Positions 1-8,092 of a stretch of 22,893 bases of DNA are shown piece after piece. This DNA is from G963692885 sp964657395 (lineage in GTDB: Bacteria; Acidobacteriota; Terriglobia; Terriglobales; Acidobacteriaceae). The notes beneath the pieces are model-generated. The model saw only the letters and a list, made by a program, of their open reading frames with translations. It was not told the DNA's origin and searched no databases. Positions within the stretch are counted from its first letter, which is position 1. The number at the start of each line of letters is the position of its first letter. The translations under genes and the position numbers were made by a program. The stretch lies in assembly GCA_964657395.1 (NCBI GenBank), contig CAZZUX010000063.1, forward strand, positions 1-22,893. The letters run 5' to 3'.

Positions 1-1301
1 GGATAGTAGCCCGGCGGTGCAATCACATCCAGGTTGGGCCGTTCCACGTGGATGTCCCACTTGCGATAGCGGCTGTCCAGGGTCGATCCATGGGTGTAGT
101 AGCCGAGCGTGTACTGGGTGCGAGCGCCGTCGATGATGCGTCCGAACGACCGCTCAATGCCATCGGTCGACAGCTCAGCCTGAAGCAGTCCACCGGTCGC
201 GACGGTGTAGCGCGGCAGGATGTTGTCATACGGCAGCAGCGGAATGTGGAACTTGTCGACAAACCCGATGTAGGGAACAGCGGATTCGCCGGTCAGCGTG
301 GCGTACACCTGCTCCTGGTTGCTCTGCAGGTAGCGGACGACCTCTGCGACACCAGCCTTGGACCTGGATTCCTTGCCATCGCTGATGACATAAATGATGC
401 GGCGGCGGCCTTTTTTGGTCGAAGACAAAGACTGGCCCGCAGCAAGGATGGCGTCATTGAGCGTGTGGATTGGCTTCGGGATGGTGATAAAGCCGGTATT
501 TGATCGGCCGGGCGTCAGGTTGGGATCAATTGGCTTGTTATTGATCGTCGGACCCATAGTCATCGGGCCGGTCGTGTCGGGCGTGCCCATGTCTTCGCCG
601 TGGCCTTTCGATCTGACCAGCACCGCCGAAAAGCGATCGCCGGTCGCGACCGTAAAGTCTGTCTGCTTGGTCACGCCGTCTGCGTAGGTAAAGATGGCGG
701 CCTCATCCTGCGGGGTGAAGGCACCAGATAGGGCGGAGAGCGCATTGTTGACCCGGCCCATCACGTCACGAGGCAGGCTCTGGTCGATGACGAAAGCAAC
801 GGAGAGCGGCACCGGATCGACACTGAAGAAGTCGATATGCTGACGCTGCCCGTTCTCGTAAATACGGAAATCGCGAAAGGTCAATCCAGGAACTTCGGCA
901 TGGTGGTTATCGAGGACCGTGACCGGGACCTGGACGAAGTTCACGTTCTGGCGAAGCGTAAATCCCTGGGCTTCCTCAGCGTTCTTGGGAACATAGGGTG
1001 GTTCCTGTTGAGGAGGGCCGTCCGGGGAGGCCTGGGTATTCGAAGAGGGCGTGGCATCAGCAGGCGGTGGTGGAGCAGGCGCCTGGGATGGATCGGCTTT
1101 GCCGCGGGCTGCCTGGCTGGCCAGTCCGGAGATGCTGTCGGTACCGCTGGTTTGCGGGGTCTGGGGCGTAGGCCCGCTTGGCACCGATTGCTGCGGCGCA
1201 GGTGCATCCGGCACCGTAGTCTGCTGCGCGCCTGCCATACTGCAAAAGACTACCGCGCCAAAAAGATTTGACGCCACCAACGCCCGAAAACCTTGCCTCA
1301 C
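1..1301 (-). CDS. Secreted VWFA-related domain protein, C-terminus beyond window
   Basis: No ATG start gives a sensible N-terminus. From the GTG at 1301 the protein begins VRQGFRALVASNLFGAVVF and reaches an AGA-QQ site near residue 25, a plausible signal peptide. The only early ATG, at 1238, would remove it; an in-frame TAG lies a short way upstream. A proline-, alanine- and glutamine-rich linker follows, then a beta-rich stretch (NVNFVQVPVTVLDN) and a von Willebrand A-type fold. Its first metal-site strand is degenerate (AFVIDQSLP in place of DxSxS), and a later strand reads IIYVISDGKES. The last visible residues, APPGYY, match the usual end of the VWFA-related family, so only a short tail should be missing. 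Such proteins are exported and abundant in Acidobacteria; their ligands are unknown. The gene is divergent from a second VWFA-related gene. Reading frame and family are secure; the start is probable. Confidence 0.85.
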   Translation of the reverse strand, partial: MRQGFRALVASNLFGAVVFCSMAGAQQTTVPDAPAPQQSVPSGPTPQTPQTSGTDSISGLASQAARGKADPSQAPAPPPPADATPSSNTQASPDGPPQQEPPYVPKNAEEAQGFTLRQNVNFVQVPVTVLDNHHAEVPGLTFRDFRIYENGQRQHIDFFSVDPVPLSVAFVIDQSLPRDVMGRVNNALSALSGAFTPQDEAAIFTYADGVTKQTDFTVATGDRFSAVLVRSKGHGEDMGTPDTTGPMTMGPTINNKPIDPNLTPGRSNTGFITIPKPIHTLNDAILAAGQSLSSTKKGRRRIIYVISDGKESRSKAGVAEVVRYLQSNQEQVYATLTGESAVPYIGFVDKFHIPLLPYDNILPRYTVATGGLLQAELSTDGIERSFGRIIDGARTQYTLGYYTHGSTLDSRYRKWDIHVERPNLDVIAPPGYY

Positions 1302-1505
1302 TCCAACCCCCAAAGCCAGAACACCGTGCTTCTCTATGCTGTTAAAGTACCTGCTCTACTATAGATGCTGGTCTGCCGTTTGCGCGGAACTCCGCGGAGT
1401 GCGAGGCGCAGTGGCGGCAGGCAGGTCTTTCTTCGCGCAGTCTTCGTCTCTTTTTCAGCGCTTTCGGCCTCAATGCTTACACCTGTGCAAACCGGTATAC
1501 GTCTA
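1302..1505. promoter_or_regulatory. Divergent intergenic region of the two VWFA genes
   Basis: This 204-base gap separates the start codons of two divergent VWFA-related genes, so it should hold both promoters. The AT-rich part, around 1330-1366, contains CTATAGATG-like and TTTAAC-like words on the two strands. I could not pair either with a convincing -35 box at 16-18 bases. The placement is inferred from gene orientation only. Confidence 0.35.
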
Positions 1506-2615
1506 ATGATTATGCGTCGACTTATGTCTCAAAGGCAGTCCCGATGCCTGTCTCGATTGACCCTGCTGTTTCTGGCTGCCGGGATGCTGTTGTCTGCTGC
1601 TTCCACCCTGCATGCCCAGGATGCGCCGTCTCCAGACGCCGCACCCCAGGGGCCGGCCGGCGATCCGAATCCCCCGGAAGACAGTAATCCCGTCTCCACG
1701 TTGAAGGTGAACGTGAACCTGGTGAGCCTGTTTTTCGATGCGCGCGACAAGCACGGCGTGCTGGTACCGAACCTCACCAAGAACGATTGCGGCGTGACGG
1801 AAGACAAGACTCCGCAGACGATGAAGAACTTTACCCGCAACACGGACCAGCCACTCACTCTCGGCATTCTGCTTGACACCAGCGGGAGCCAGCAGAACGT
1901 ATTGCCGATGGAGCAGCAGACCGGCGCCAACTTCCTGCACCGTGTCCTGCGATCGAAGGATGAAGCCTTCCTGATCGCCTTTGATGTCGACACCAACCTG
2001 CTCTCCGACTACACCAACAACGCGACCGAACTTAGCCGCCAGATGGACAAGGCACAGATCAATGTAGGCGGTGGCGGGTACGGCGGCCCAGGCGTTGGCC
2101 AGGGTCCGGTGAATGTGCCGGGTGGCGCCAAGGGAACAGTTCTCTACGACGCGGTCTATCTCGCCTCGCGCGAAAAGATGAATGCCGAGACTGGCAGGAA
2201 AGCAATGATCCTGCTGACGGACGGCCAGGACGAAGGCAGCAACCACAAGCTATCTGCCGCGATTGAAGCCGCGCAAAAGGCCAACGTGATGGTCTACGTG
2301 CTGCTGATTGCCGACCGGCCGTTCTATGGCGGTGGCGGCATGAACCTCGGCTACACCGGCGACTACGCAATGCGCAATCTGGCGGACGCAACCGGTGGAC
2401 GCGTCATCAACGTAGGCAACAACGGCAAGAAGATGGAAGACGCTTTCGCGCAACTGGAAGATGAACTGCGGACGCAGTACATTGCAAGCTACACGCCGAC
2501 CAACACCAAGCTGGATGGCACGTATCGCAAGGTGGATGTGAGCTGCAAGGTGAATGGCGACAACCTGAAGGTGCAGGCCCGCAAGGGGTATTACGCAATC
2601 GCGCCTGAGGACTGA
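1506..2615 (+). CDS. Secreted VWFA-related domain protein
   Basis: The protein has 369 residues from the ATG at 1506. In-frame ATGs at 1473, 1512 and 1524 are alternatives, and none has a strong ribosome binding site. Basic residues (MIMRRLMSQRQSR) precede a hydrophobic core and a HAQ-DAP cleavage site, giving a signal peptide of about 35 residues. A Pro/Asp-rich linker leads into STLKVNVNLVSLFFDARDKHG, the entry strand of the VWFA-related family. The metal-ion-dependent adhesion site is intact: D124-T-S-G-S128, with T238-D239-G240 downstream. Between them is a glycine-rich loop (about GGGGYGGPGVGQG) before the GTVLYDAVYLA helix. The end, KVQARKGYYA, is typical of the family. Unlike the left neighbour, whose first motif is degenerate, this copy should bind a divalent metal. 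It is probably periplasmic or surface-exposed; the ligand is unknown. The M24 peptidase follows after 56 bases on the same strand. Confidence 0.9.
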   Translation: MIMRRLMSQRQSRCLSRLTLLFLAAGMLLSAASTLHAQDAPSPDAAPQGPAGDPNPPEDSNPVSTLKVNVNLVSLFFDARDKHGVLVPNLTKNDCGVTEDKTPQTMKNFTRNTDQPLTLGILLDTSGSQQNVLPMEQQTGANFLHRVLRSKDEAFLIAFDVDTNLLSDYTNNATELSRQMDKAQINVGGGGYGGPGVGQGPVNVPGGAKGTVLYDAVYLASREKMNAETGRKAMILLTDGQDEGSNHKLSAAIEAAQKANVMVYVLLIADRPFYGGGGMNLGYTGDYAMRNLADATGGRVINVGNNGKKMEDAFAQLEDELRTQYIASYTPTNTKLDGTYRKVDVSCKVNGDNLKVQARKGYYAIAPED

Positions 2616-2671
2616 TCCGAACTTTGATTCGGTCTTTGCAAAATGCAGGCTCGCGATATGATGCGCAGCAT

Positions 2672-3958
2672 ATGCTTCCATCCCGTCGCGGCTTTCTCGC
2701 GGGCCTGTTGCCTGCTGCCTGTGCTGTCGTCCCTGCAAGCCGCTCAGCTTTTGCTGAAGCGCCTGCTTCCCCAAGTACTCCGCCCGCGATCGCTGCCATC
2801 CGCAGCCGTAAGTCAGAGGCTGTGCCCATCACGAGTGCCGAACGGGAGGGCCGCATCGCCCGCGCCCGCGAACTGATGCAGCAGAACCATCTTTCGGCAA
2901 TCTTCCTGGCAGGCGGAACCTCGCTGACCTACTTCACCGGCGTTCGCTGGCGGAACAGCGAGCGGCTGATGATGGTGGTTCTGCCTGTCAAGGGTGAACC
3001 CTTCGCCGTCTGCCCGGCCTTTGAAGAAGAGCGGCTGAAAGAACTCCTCTCGCAGGTGCCGGCAATGGCTGCCACGCGGACGTACACATGGCAGGAGAAC
3101 GAGGATCCGTTTGAACGTCTCGCTGGCGGTTTAAAAGATCTGGGCCTGACAAGCGGCACCATCGGCGTGGAAGAAACCGTTCCTTACGGCTTTGCGGAGA
3201 GCCTGAGCAGGGCATTGCCCCAGGCGACGCTTGTGAATGCCAAACCGGTCACGGCAGGCTGTCGCAGTATCAAGTCGACTGCGGAACTGGCGCTGCTGCA
3301 GCTTGCGAATACCATCACGCTCGAAGTGTATGAAGCTGCCTGGAAATCAGGCCATCCCGGTATGACCACGCATAAATTCTCGGCCCTGATTACTGAGGGT
3401 TATGGGCGCGCAGGCTTCGAAGGCGAGGTGAGCTGCGAGACGGCAGAGTATTCTGCATTGCCGCACGGCTCCATCCACCCGCAGGTGATCCATGAGAACG
3501 CGATCGTGATGATCGATGACGGCTGCAGTGTGGAAGGCTACATCTCGGACATCACGCGGACGTTCGTGTACGGGAAACCCTCTGACAAGATGCAGTCAGT
3601 CTCTGACATCGTGCACAAGGCGCAAGCCGCCGCGCTGGCAACGGCGCGGCCGGGCATTGTTTGTGAGGCAGTAGACGCAGCGGCCCGCAAGGTGATCCTG
3701 GATGCCGGGTACGGTCCGGGTTATACACGATTTCTTCACCGCGTCGGTCACGGGATCGGCATGGACGGACATGAATGGCCGTATCTCGTCCAAGGCAACA
3801 CCATGCTGCTGGCAGAGAACATGACCTTCTCCGATGAGCCCGGAATTTACCTGCGCGGCGAGTTCGGCATCCGGCTGGAAGACTGCATGCACATCACAAA
3901 AGATGGTGCGAAGTTGTTCACCGGACCGAGCCACTCGCTCGAACAGCCATTTGCGTGA
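2672..3958 (+). CDS. Tat-exported M24 family metallopeptidase (Xaa-Pro type)
   Basis: The protein has 428 residues from the ATG at 2672. This start gives MLPSRRGFLAGLLPAACAVV, a twin-arginine signal with a typical SRRGFLAG motif; an upstream in-frame ATG at 2624 would bury it. The N-terminal half resembles the creatinase/prolidase N domain (ARELMQQNHLSAIFLAGGTSLTYFTGVRW). The C-terminal half is a pita-bread M24 domain with all five dinuclear metal ligands: D282 and D293 (IDDGCSVEGYISDITRTF), H360 (VGHGIG), E389 (SDEPGIY) and E403 (RLEDC), plus H367. These are the ligands of Xaa-Pro dipeptidases and aminopeptidases, so removal of residues next to proline from exported peptides is likely. Creatinase-like activities use the same scaffold and cannot be excluded. 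The gene follows a VWFA gene by 56 bases. Its stop lies only 3 bases from the stop of the convergent ATP-grasp gene, so no terminator can sit between them. Confidence 0.92.
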   Translation: MLPSRRGFLAGLLPAACAVVPASRSAFAEAPASPSTPPAIAAIRSRKSEAVPITSAEREGRIARARELMQQNHLSAIFLAGGTSLTYFTGVRWRNSERLMMVVLPVKGEPFAVCPAFEEERLKELLSQVPAMAATRTYTWQENEDPFERLAGGLKDLGLTSGTIGVEETVPYGFAESLSRALPQATLVNAKPVTAGCRSIKSTAELALLQLANTITLEVYEAAWKSGHPGMTTHKFSALITEGYGRAGFEGEVSCETAEYSALPHGSIHPQVIHENAIVMIDDGCSVEGYISDITRTFVYGKPSDKMQSVSDIVHKAQAAALATARPGIVCEAVDAAARKVILDAGYGPGYTRFLHRVGHGIGMDGHEWPYLVQGNTMLLAENMTFSDEPGIYLRGEFGIRLEDCMHITKDGAKLFTGPSHSLEQPFA

Positions 3959-3961
3959 CCG

Positions 3962-5308
3962 CTAGCCGGGCGACAGCACGGAACTTCTGTCCGGAGCAGT
4001 GCTGGCAAAGGTTTCGACCGACTGCCCCGGGGTCATCGGTTCCAGGGTGGATCGTCTGCTCGTCTGTCGGTTGGTCGAGAGAGTGTGCAGGTAGTAGCCA
4101 GCCGTATCGGGTCTGCGGAAGGCATGATAAGCGCGGGCAATCCACTGCCGCTCCGGCCATCCGGTCTTCTTCAGTTCCGCAGTCAAGGCAGGCTCCTGTG
4201 GCATATCGATGTAAGCATCCGTCAACAGCGCGGGATCGATGTTGCTGCGCAATGCCTGGGGAAAGAAGGCGATCCTCTTCGTTCCGGGATCACCGGTAGA
4301 TAGGGGCACAGGATGGCCAGTCCACGCGGCATACATGTGGCCGGCAAGGTCGGCACCATCCTCGGTCGGCAGGTGACCGAGCTGGGTTGTCCGCGGATTG
4401 AGCTCAATCAGCAATGGATCACCGGTCCCATGACGCAGGACGAAATCGAGGCCAAAAAAGCCGGACAATCCAAGCTCCAAGGCAAGTTTCAATCCGGCTT
4501 CGCGGATCCGCGGGTCGTCGATCTTTTCAACCAGCACGGCCGCGCCTGTTCGACCGAGCGATGCGCAGACGCGAACCTGGTAGTCGGCGAGAAGCCTGCC
4601 TTCGAGGCAGGAGAACATCGCGTTTGCCGGCGTGCCCTCCACGTACCGCTGCATGGTCATATCGTCACTGTGATGATTGCTTTTAGCAAAGGCGAGCGGG
4701 TCCGAGTTGACCAGCCGCCGTTTGCAGCGGGCGGCAAAACTGACAGGACGGCGCAGCCTTTGGAAAGCAGCAGCCAGCTCGGATGCATCGCGAAGGATCG
4801 CGACACCATTGCCGCCCCAGGTCGCGTCTTTCTTCAGGACGGCAGGATACCCCCACTCGCGCGCTATGTCCGATGCTTCGTCGATGGAGCGGACCACCAC
4901 ACTTTCAGCTGCGGCAATGTCGAGCTTTGCAGCCAGCCGCGAGAGAGACTCGCGTCCGCCCAGAAGCATTCCTGACTCGAGGCTGCCGAGCGACCGTTCA
5001 TACAGAGTGCGCACAACAGGATCCACAAGAGCCAGCTGCTGTAGTTCCTGAACAGCCTGATCGTCGGTGGGAATAACGAGAGCCGGACGGTCCGCGTGAA
5101 TGGCCGTTGCAAGAGAAGCCTGGCTGCGCAGTGTAGTGTAGGAATGGCACTTTAGAATCCCAGGCAAGTGACGTAACGGATGCCCCATCGGGCACAAAGC
5201 AGTAACCTTGCAGCCATAAGCAAGAAGGCGAGAAGATAGTCTTGCCGAGAGCGGCCACCAGGTTGTTGCTGTTACAAGTACGCCGGGTTGCTGAGAAGCA
5301 TGCATCAT
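3962..5308 (-). CDS. ATP-grasp domain ligase, substrate unknown
   Basis: The protein has 448 residues. Two adjacent ATG codons at 5308 and 5305 make the start ambiguous by one residue. The N-terminal 120 residues look like a pre-ATP-grasp Rossmann-like domain (VLVTATTWWPLSARLSSRLLAYGCKVTALCP, then ALVIPTDD). The ATP-grasp fold follows: YPAVLKKDATWGGNG at 154-168 supplies the nucleotide-contacting lysine and glycine loop, MTMQRYVEGTPAN lies near 218-229, and GLDFV (D288) with IELNPR (E302, N304) supplies the magnesium ligands. The family activates a carboxylate as acyl-phosphate and joins it to an amine or other nucleophile. The overall look is that of stand-alone carbamoyl-phosphate-synthase-like or carboxylate-amine ligases, not DdlA, PurK or RimK. 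About 100 residues after the fold match nothing I know. The gene is divergent from a flavoenzyme across 152 bases, which suggests a shared small-molecule pathway. Confidence 0.85.
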   Translation of the reverse strand: MMHASQQPGVLVTATTWWPLSARLSSRLLAYGCKVTALCPMGHPLRHLPGILKCHSYTTLRSQASLATAIHADRPALVIPTDDQAVQELQQLALVDPVVRTLYERSLGSLESGMLLGGRESLSRLAAKLDIAAAESVVVRSIDEASDIAREWGYPAVLKKDATWGGNGVAILRDASELAAAFQRLRRPVSFAARCKRRLVNSDPLAFAKSNHHSDDMTMQRYVEGTPANAMFSCLEGRLLADYQVRVCASLGRTGAAVLVEKIDDPRIREAGLKLALELGLSGFFGLDFVLRHGTGDPLLIELNPRTTQLGHLPTEDGADLAGHMYAAWTGHPVPLSTGDPGTKRIAFFPQALRSNIDPALLTDAYIDMPQEPALTAELKKTGWPERQWIARAYHAFRRPDTAGYYLHTLSTNRQTSRRSTLEPMTPGQSVETFASTAPDRSSVLSPG

Positions 5309-5460
5309 CTGGAGACTAACTCCAAAGCCAGTAACTTTCGAACAATATTCAAGAGTTAGAAATATCAGGCGCCGCCTGGATTAGCGAGCATAAGTACAAA
5401 GAGCAAAGCACTTGCGGGTTTCTTCCGTAACACTTTCGATTGAAGTAACTGGAGACCGAT
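5309..5460. promoter_or_regulatory. Divergent promoter region with short GC palindrome
   Basis: This 152-base spacer lies between the divergent ATP-grasp and flavoenzyme genes. It is more AT-rich than the coding DNA and carries a central palindrome, CAGGC-GCC-GCCTG, at 5366-5378, well placed for an operator serving both genes. The flavoenzyme has a good ribosome binding site (GGAGA at 5451-5455). I see no clearly paired -35/-10 boxes. Confidence 0.35.
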
Positions 5461-6663
5461 ATGTCATCTACCAACACAGATGTGGTCATTATTGGAGCCG
5501 GCCCTTATGGCCTGTCGCTCGCTGCCTATCTCAAGGAAGCGGGCGTGGAACACCGCATATTTGGCCATCCCATGTCTACCTGGGGTCAACATATGCCTGT
5601 TGGCATGCACCTCAAATCAGACGGATTTGCCTCTAACCTGGCTGATCCCAAAGATATCTATACCCTGGAAAAACATAGCCGCGAAACTGGCGAAGAGTAT
5701 CGACATGTGGGCGTGCCTGTTGCACTCGACAGCTTTGTTCATTACGGATTGACCTTCCAGCAAAAATTGGTGCCGTATGTTGAGCAGGTCAATGTCACAG
5801 GCGTACGTAAGGTTCCTGAAGGTTTTTCCATTCTGACCGAAACGGGCGAAACATTTTCTGCTGCGCGAGTAGTTCTCGCTGTCGGCATCACTCACTTTGC
5901 GCACATGCCGCCCATGTTGCAGGCTCTGGCCGGACATCGCATCTCTCATAGTGCACAACATCGAGACGTGAGCCGTTATCGGAATGAACGTGTCCTGGTA
6001 GTCGGAGGCGGCGCATCCGCGGTTGACCTGGCGGCAGCACTGGCGGACGCAGGAGCAGACGTGCACCTGATGGCACGTCGCGAAAAGATCGACTTCCATG
6101 CGCCTCCGGTGGAACGTCGTCCACTCAAGGAACGTGTCATGAATCCTCGCTCGGGCCTTGGTCTGGGTTGGCGCTCGCGCATGTGCACAGATGCGCCGTT
6201 GCTGTTCCACACCATGCCGCAGCATCTTCGTCATCGGGTAGTGCAGCGTCACCTGGGACCTGCGCCTGGATGGTCTGTGCGCGATCGTGTCAGCAGCGTG
6301 CAGATGCACCTCGGCTCAACCATGCGCGACGTACAGGAAAGTGGCGAACGAGTCCTTGTGCGGTATCTGCAGGATGGGCAGGAGAAGCAGCTGGAGACAG
6401 CTCACCTGATCGCCGGAACCGGGTATCACCCGCTGATTGAACGGCTGCAGTTTGTGGATGAAACGCTGCGCAGTCACATGCAGGCGGCAGAAGGAACTGC
6501 AGTGCTGGACCGGAATTTTGCAACGTCGGTTCCGGGTCTGTACATGGTCGGCCTGGCGTCCGCCAACAGCTTCGGACCCCTGTGCCGTTTTGTGTACGGC
6601 GCCAAGTTCACGTCGAAGCATCTCTCGCGGCACCTGGTAAAACGCCGCCGCAGAGCAGCTTAG
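5461..6663 (+). CDS. FAD/NAD(P)-dependent monooxygenase-like oxidoreductase
   Basis: The protein has 400 residues, with GGAGA five bases before the ATG. The N-terminus is an FAD-binding Rossmann fold (DVVIIGAGPYGLSLAAYL, glycines at 12, 14 and 17). A second dinucleotide fold for NAD(P)H is at RVLVVGGGASAVDLAAAL (182-187). Two glycine-rich motifs in this order, a GTGYHP-like segment near 322-327 and a C-terminal VPGLYMVGLASANSFGP segment place it among class B flavoprotein monooxygenases and related two-fold flavoenzymes. The stretch STWGQHMPVGMHLKSDGFASNLADP resembles a group often labelled FAD-dependent hydroxylase. The substrate cannot be read from sequence. There is no signal peptide, so it is cytoplasmic. 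The most informative neighbour is the divergent ATP-grasp ligase: hydroxylation or oxidation plus ligation would be a simple tailoring pathway, but that is inference. Confidence 0.85.
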   Translation: MSSTNTDVVIIGAGPYGLSLAAYLKEAGVEHRIFGHPMSTWGQHMPVGMHLKSDGFASNLADPKDIYTLEKHSRETGEEYRHVGVPVALDSFVHYGLTFQQKLVPYVEQVNVTGVRKVPEGFSILTETGETFSAARVVLAVGITHFAHMPPMLQALAGHRISHSAQHRDVSRYRNERVLVVGGGASAVDLAAALADAGADVHLMARREKIDFHAPPVERRPLKERVMNPRSGLGLGWRSRMCTDAPLLFHTMPQHLRHRVVQRHLGPAPGWSVRDRVSSVQMHLGSTMRDVQESGERVLVRYLQDGQEKQLETAHLIAGTGYHPLIERLQFVDETLRSHMQAAEGTAVLDRNFATSVPGLYMVGLASANSFGPLCRFVYGAKFTSKHLSRHLVKRRRRAA

Positions 6664-6720
6664 AGATTCCTACCGGAGCTGCTGAATGTTCAAGCTGCTC
6701 CAGTCCACTGCTCTTCTTAA

Positions 6721-7140
6721 TTAACGGCCGAAAGCGGATTCGTAGCCGTGGACGTAGGCTTCCCGGTAGATGTCCTTGAACTCGCCGCGCGGAACAGGTA
6801 TGCCATGTGAGGACGGCACGTGCTTGTAGCCGTCATCGTGTGTCGGACGGAAGCTGTGGCCTATTTCGCGATCGCGCTGACCGTCTACTTCACCAGCATG
6901 GAAGCCCCACCGTGCCGCATAATTTGGCAGCCGATCTTCGCGATAGGCCTGCCAGTATCTCGATTGCGGCGGCGGCTGGGGTGGCAAGGAGTTCGGGCCA
7001 TATTGATAACCGCCATACTGCGCCAGCGCGGGTGCAGCGCTGATTGCGATTGTGCCGATCGTCAGCAGTCCGATGCTGAGTGCGCGTGACGCGCGTGCCT
7101 TCCATAATGCTGTCTGACTGATTGCAGTGGGTGTATGCAT
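6721..7140 (-). CDS. Small secreted protein of unknown function
   Basis: The protein has 139 residues. The start at 7140 is supported by a strong GGAGG seven bases upstream. The first 40 residues form a signal peptide ending in APALA-Q. A Tyr/Gly/Pro/Gln-rich linker (QYGGYQYGPNSLPPQPPPQ) follows. The acidic and aromatic C-terminal part is rich in Gly-Tyr/Phe motifs separated by short charged segments (WGFHAGEVDGQRDREIG, THDDGYKHVP, YREAYVHGYESAFG), like a degenerate repeat of an amphipathic unit. There are no cysteines and no catalytic motif. I do not recognise a named domain. The gene is convergent with the flavoenzyme, 57 bases away, and has no obvious operon partner; the ABC ATPase gene upstream on the same strand ends 87 bases before its start. 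It is probably a periplasmic or surface structural or binding protein. Confidence 0.8.
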   Translation of the reverse strand: MHTPTAISQTALWKARASRALSIGLLTIGTIAISAAPALAQYGGYQYGPNSLPPQPPPQSRYWQAYREDRLPNYAARWGFHAGEVDGQRDREIGHSFRPTHDDGYKHVPSSHGIPVPRGEFKDIYREAYVHGYESAFGR

Positions 7141-7227
7141 CGCGTCCTCCAGGAGACATGCTTTCGTTTCCTGCTGACAAGAACACGATGGCCGGTGATA
7201 AGTTCTGCGCCTGAACGCCCCTGGTCA

Positions 7228-8031
7228 TCAGGCGCTCCCAGGGATCAAAGGAAGTTCGGGTGTGGCTGCGATCAAGCCTTGCGTGTAGGCATCCCTGGGT
7301 GCGCGGCAAACCTGTTCTGCATCGCCAAGCTCAACCACCTTGCCGCCGCGCATGACGGCTACCCGCGTCGCAAGATAGCGGACGAGCGGCATGGAGTGGG
7401 TGATGAAGAGATAGCTGAGTTGAAATTCGCGCTGCAGATCGCGCAGCAGGTTCACGACCTGGGCGCCGACACTGACATCGAGTGCGGACACTGGTTCATC
7501 GAGAATCAGCAGCTCCGGCCGCAGAGCGAGTGCGCGTGCAATGTTGATGCGCTGACGCTGACCTCCGGAAAACTCATGCGGATAACGCGAAAGGGCGGAA
7601 TCATCCAGTCCCACCTGTCGCAGTAGTTCACCGGCACGCTGTTTCAAGTTGCTTCCGCTGCCTGTTGTCTCATGGATCAAGAGTGGCTCGACAACGATGT
7701 CATAGATCCGCATGCGTGGATTGAGCGCCGCATACGGATCCTGAAAGACCGGCTGGACCCGGCGCCTGAGAGCGCGCATCGAGCGTGACGATGCATTCTT
7801 CACAGACTGGCCGTCGATGATGACATCACCGGCAGTCGGCGGAATCAACCCGAGGATGATCCGGGCGACTGTGCTTTTACCTGAACCCGATTCGCCGACC
7901 AGGCCAAGCGTCTCTCCGCGTTGAATCGAGAAGGAAACACCATCGACGACGAGGGCCTGTTCTGCGCGCTTCCATATACCGCCGCGCTCTGCGTAGCTCT
8001 TGGAAATACTGTCAACAACCACCAGGGCCAT
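7228..8031 (-). CDS. Peptide-type ABC transporter ATP-binding protein (OppF/DppF-like)
   Basis: The protein has 267 residues and is a complete ABC ATPase: Walker A GESGSGKST at 46-54, Q-loop Q97 (QPVFQDPYAALNPRM), signature FSGGQ at 154-158, Walker B LLILDEP with E179, and H-loop H212. The FQDPYAALNPRM sequence after the Q-loop and the DTVxEPL-like segment (DIVVEPLLIHE) are hallmarks of the oligopeptide/dipeptide/nickel importer ATPases. The C-terminus is short and has only a trace of the usual oligopeptide C-terminal extension. No permease, binding protein or second ATPase is near it, so it is an orphan subunit whose partners must be elsewhere or lost. The start at 8031 lacks a visible ribosome binding site. 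It is divergent from the exported amidase, with 61 bases between the starts. Confidence 0.92.
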   Translation of the reverse strand: MALVVVDSISKSYAERGGIWKRAEQALVVDGVSFSIQRGETLGLVGESGSGKSTVARIILGLIPPTAGDVIIDGQSVKNASSRSMRALRRRVQPVFQDPYAALNPRMRIYDIVVEPLLIHETTGSGSNLKQRAGELLRQVGLDDSALSRYPHEFSGGQRQRINIARALALRPELLILDEPVSALDVSVGAQVVNLLRDLQREFQLSYLFITHSMPLVRYLATRVAVMRGGKVVELGDAEQVCRAPRDAYTQGLIAATPELPLIPGSA

Positions 8032-8092
8032 GGCGACATGCTAGTCGATTTCCGGGAACACCGGTTATGATCGGCCTTCAAGAGGACCCACC
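8032..8092. promoter_or_regulatory. Compact divergent promoter region, ABC ATPase/amidase
   Basis: Only 61 bases separate the two divergent starts. A TATGAT word at 8066-8071 is a fair -10 box for the amidase, but its -35 region is poor. AAGAGGA at 8081-8087 is the amidase ribosome binding site. Imperfect CCGG repeats flank GAACA at 8053-8064. The two genes are likely to influence each other's transcription. Confidence 0.35.

Noticed and set aside
1503..2246. 247-codon open frame antisense to the second VWFA gene
   Set aside because: It lies wholly inside a well-supported gene and encodes no known motif.
2624..2671. N-terminal extension of the M24 peptidase
   Set aside because: The upstream ATG would place 16 extra residues before the twin-arginine motif and block a normal Tat signal.
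4313..4975. 220-codon plus-strand frame opposite the ATP-grasp gene
   Set aside because: The minus strand carries the ATP-grasp motifs in order. The plus-strand product is without motif, start context or homologous look.
5309..5460. Direct repeat CTGGAGAC at both ends of the divergent spacer
   Set aside because: The right copy is simply the ribosome binding site of the flavoenzyme gene. Eight-base matches of this kind are expected by chance.
6675..6701. GGAGC/GCTCC hairpin after the flavoenzyme gene
   Set aside because: Only five base pairs with a long loop and no T-run; too weak to call a terminator.
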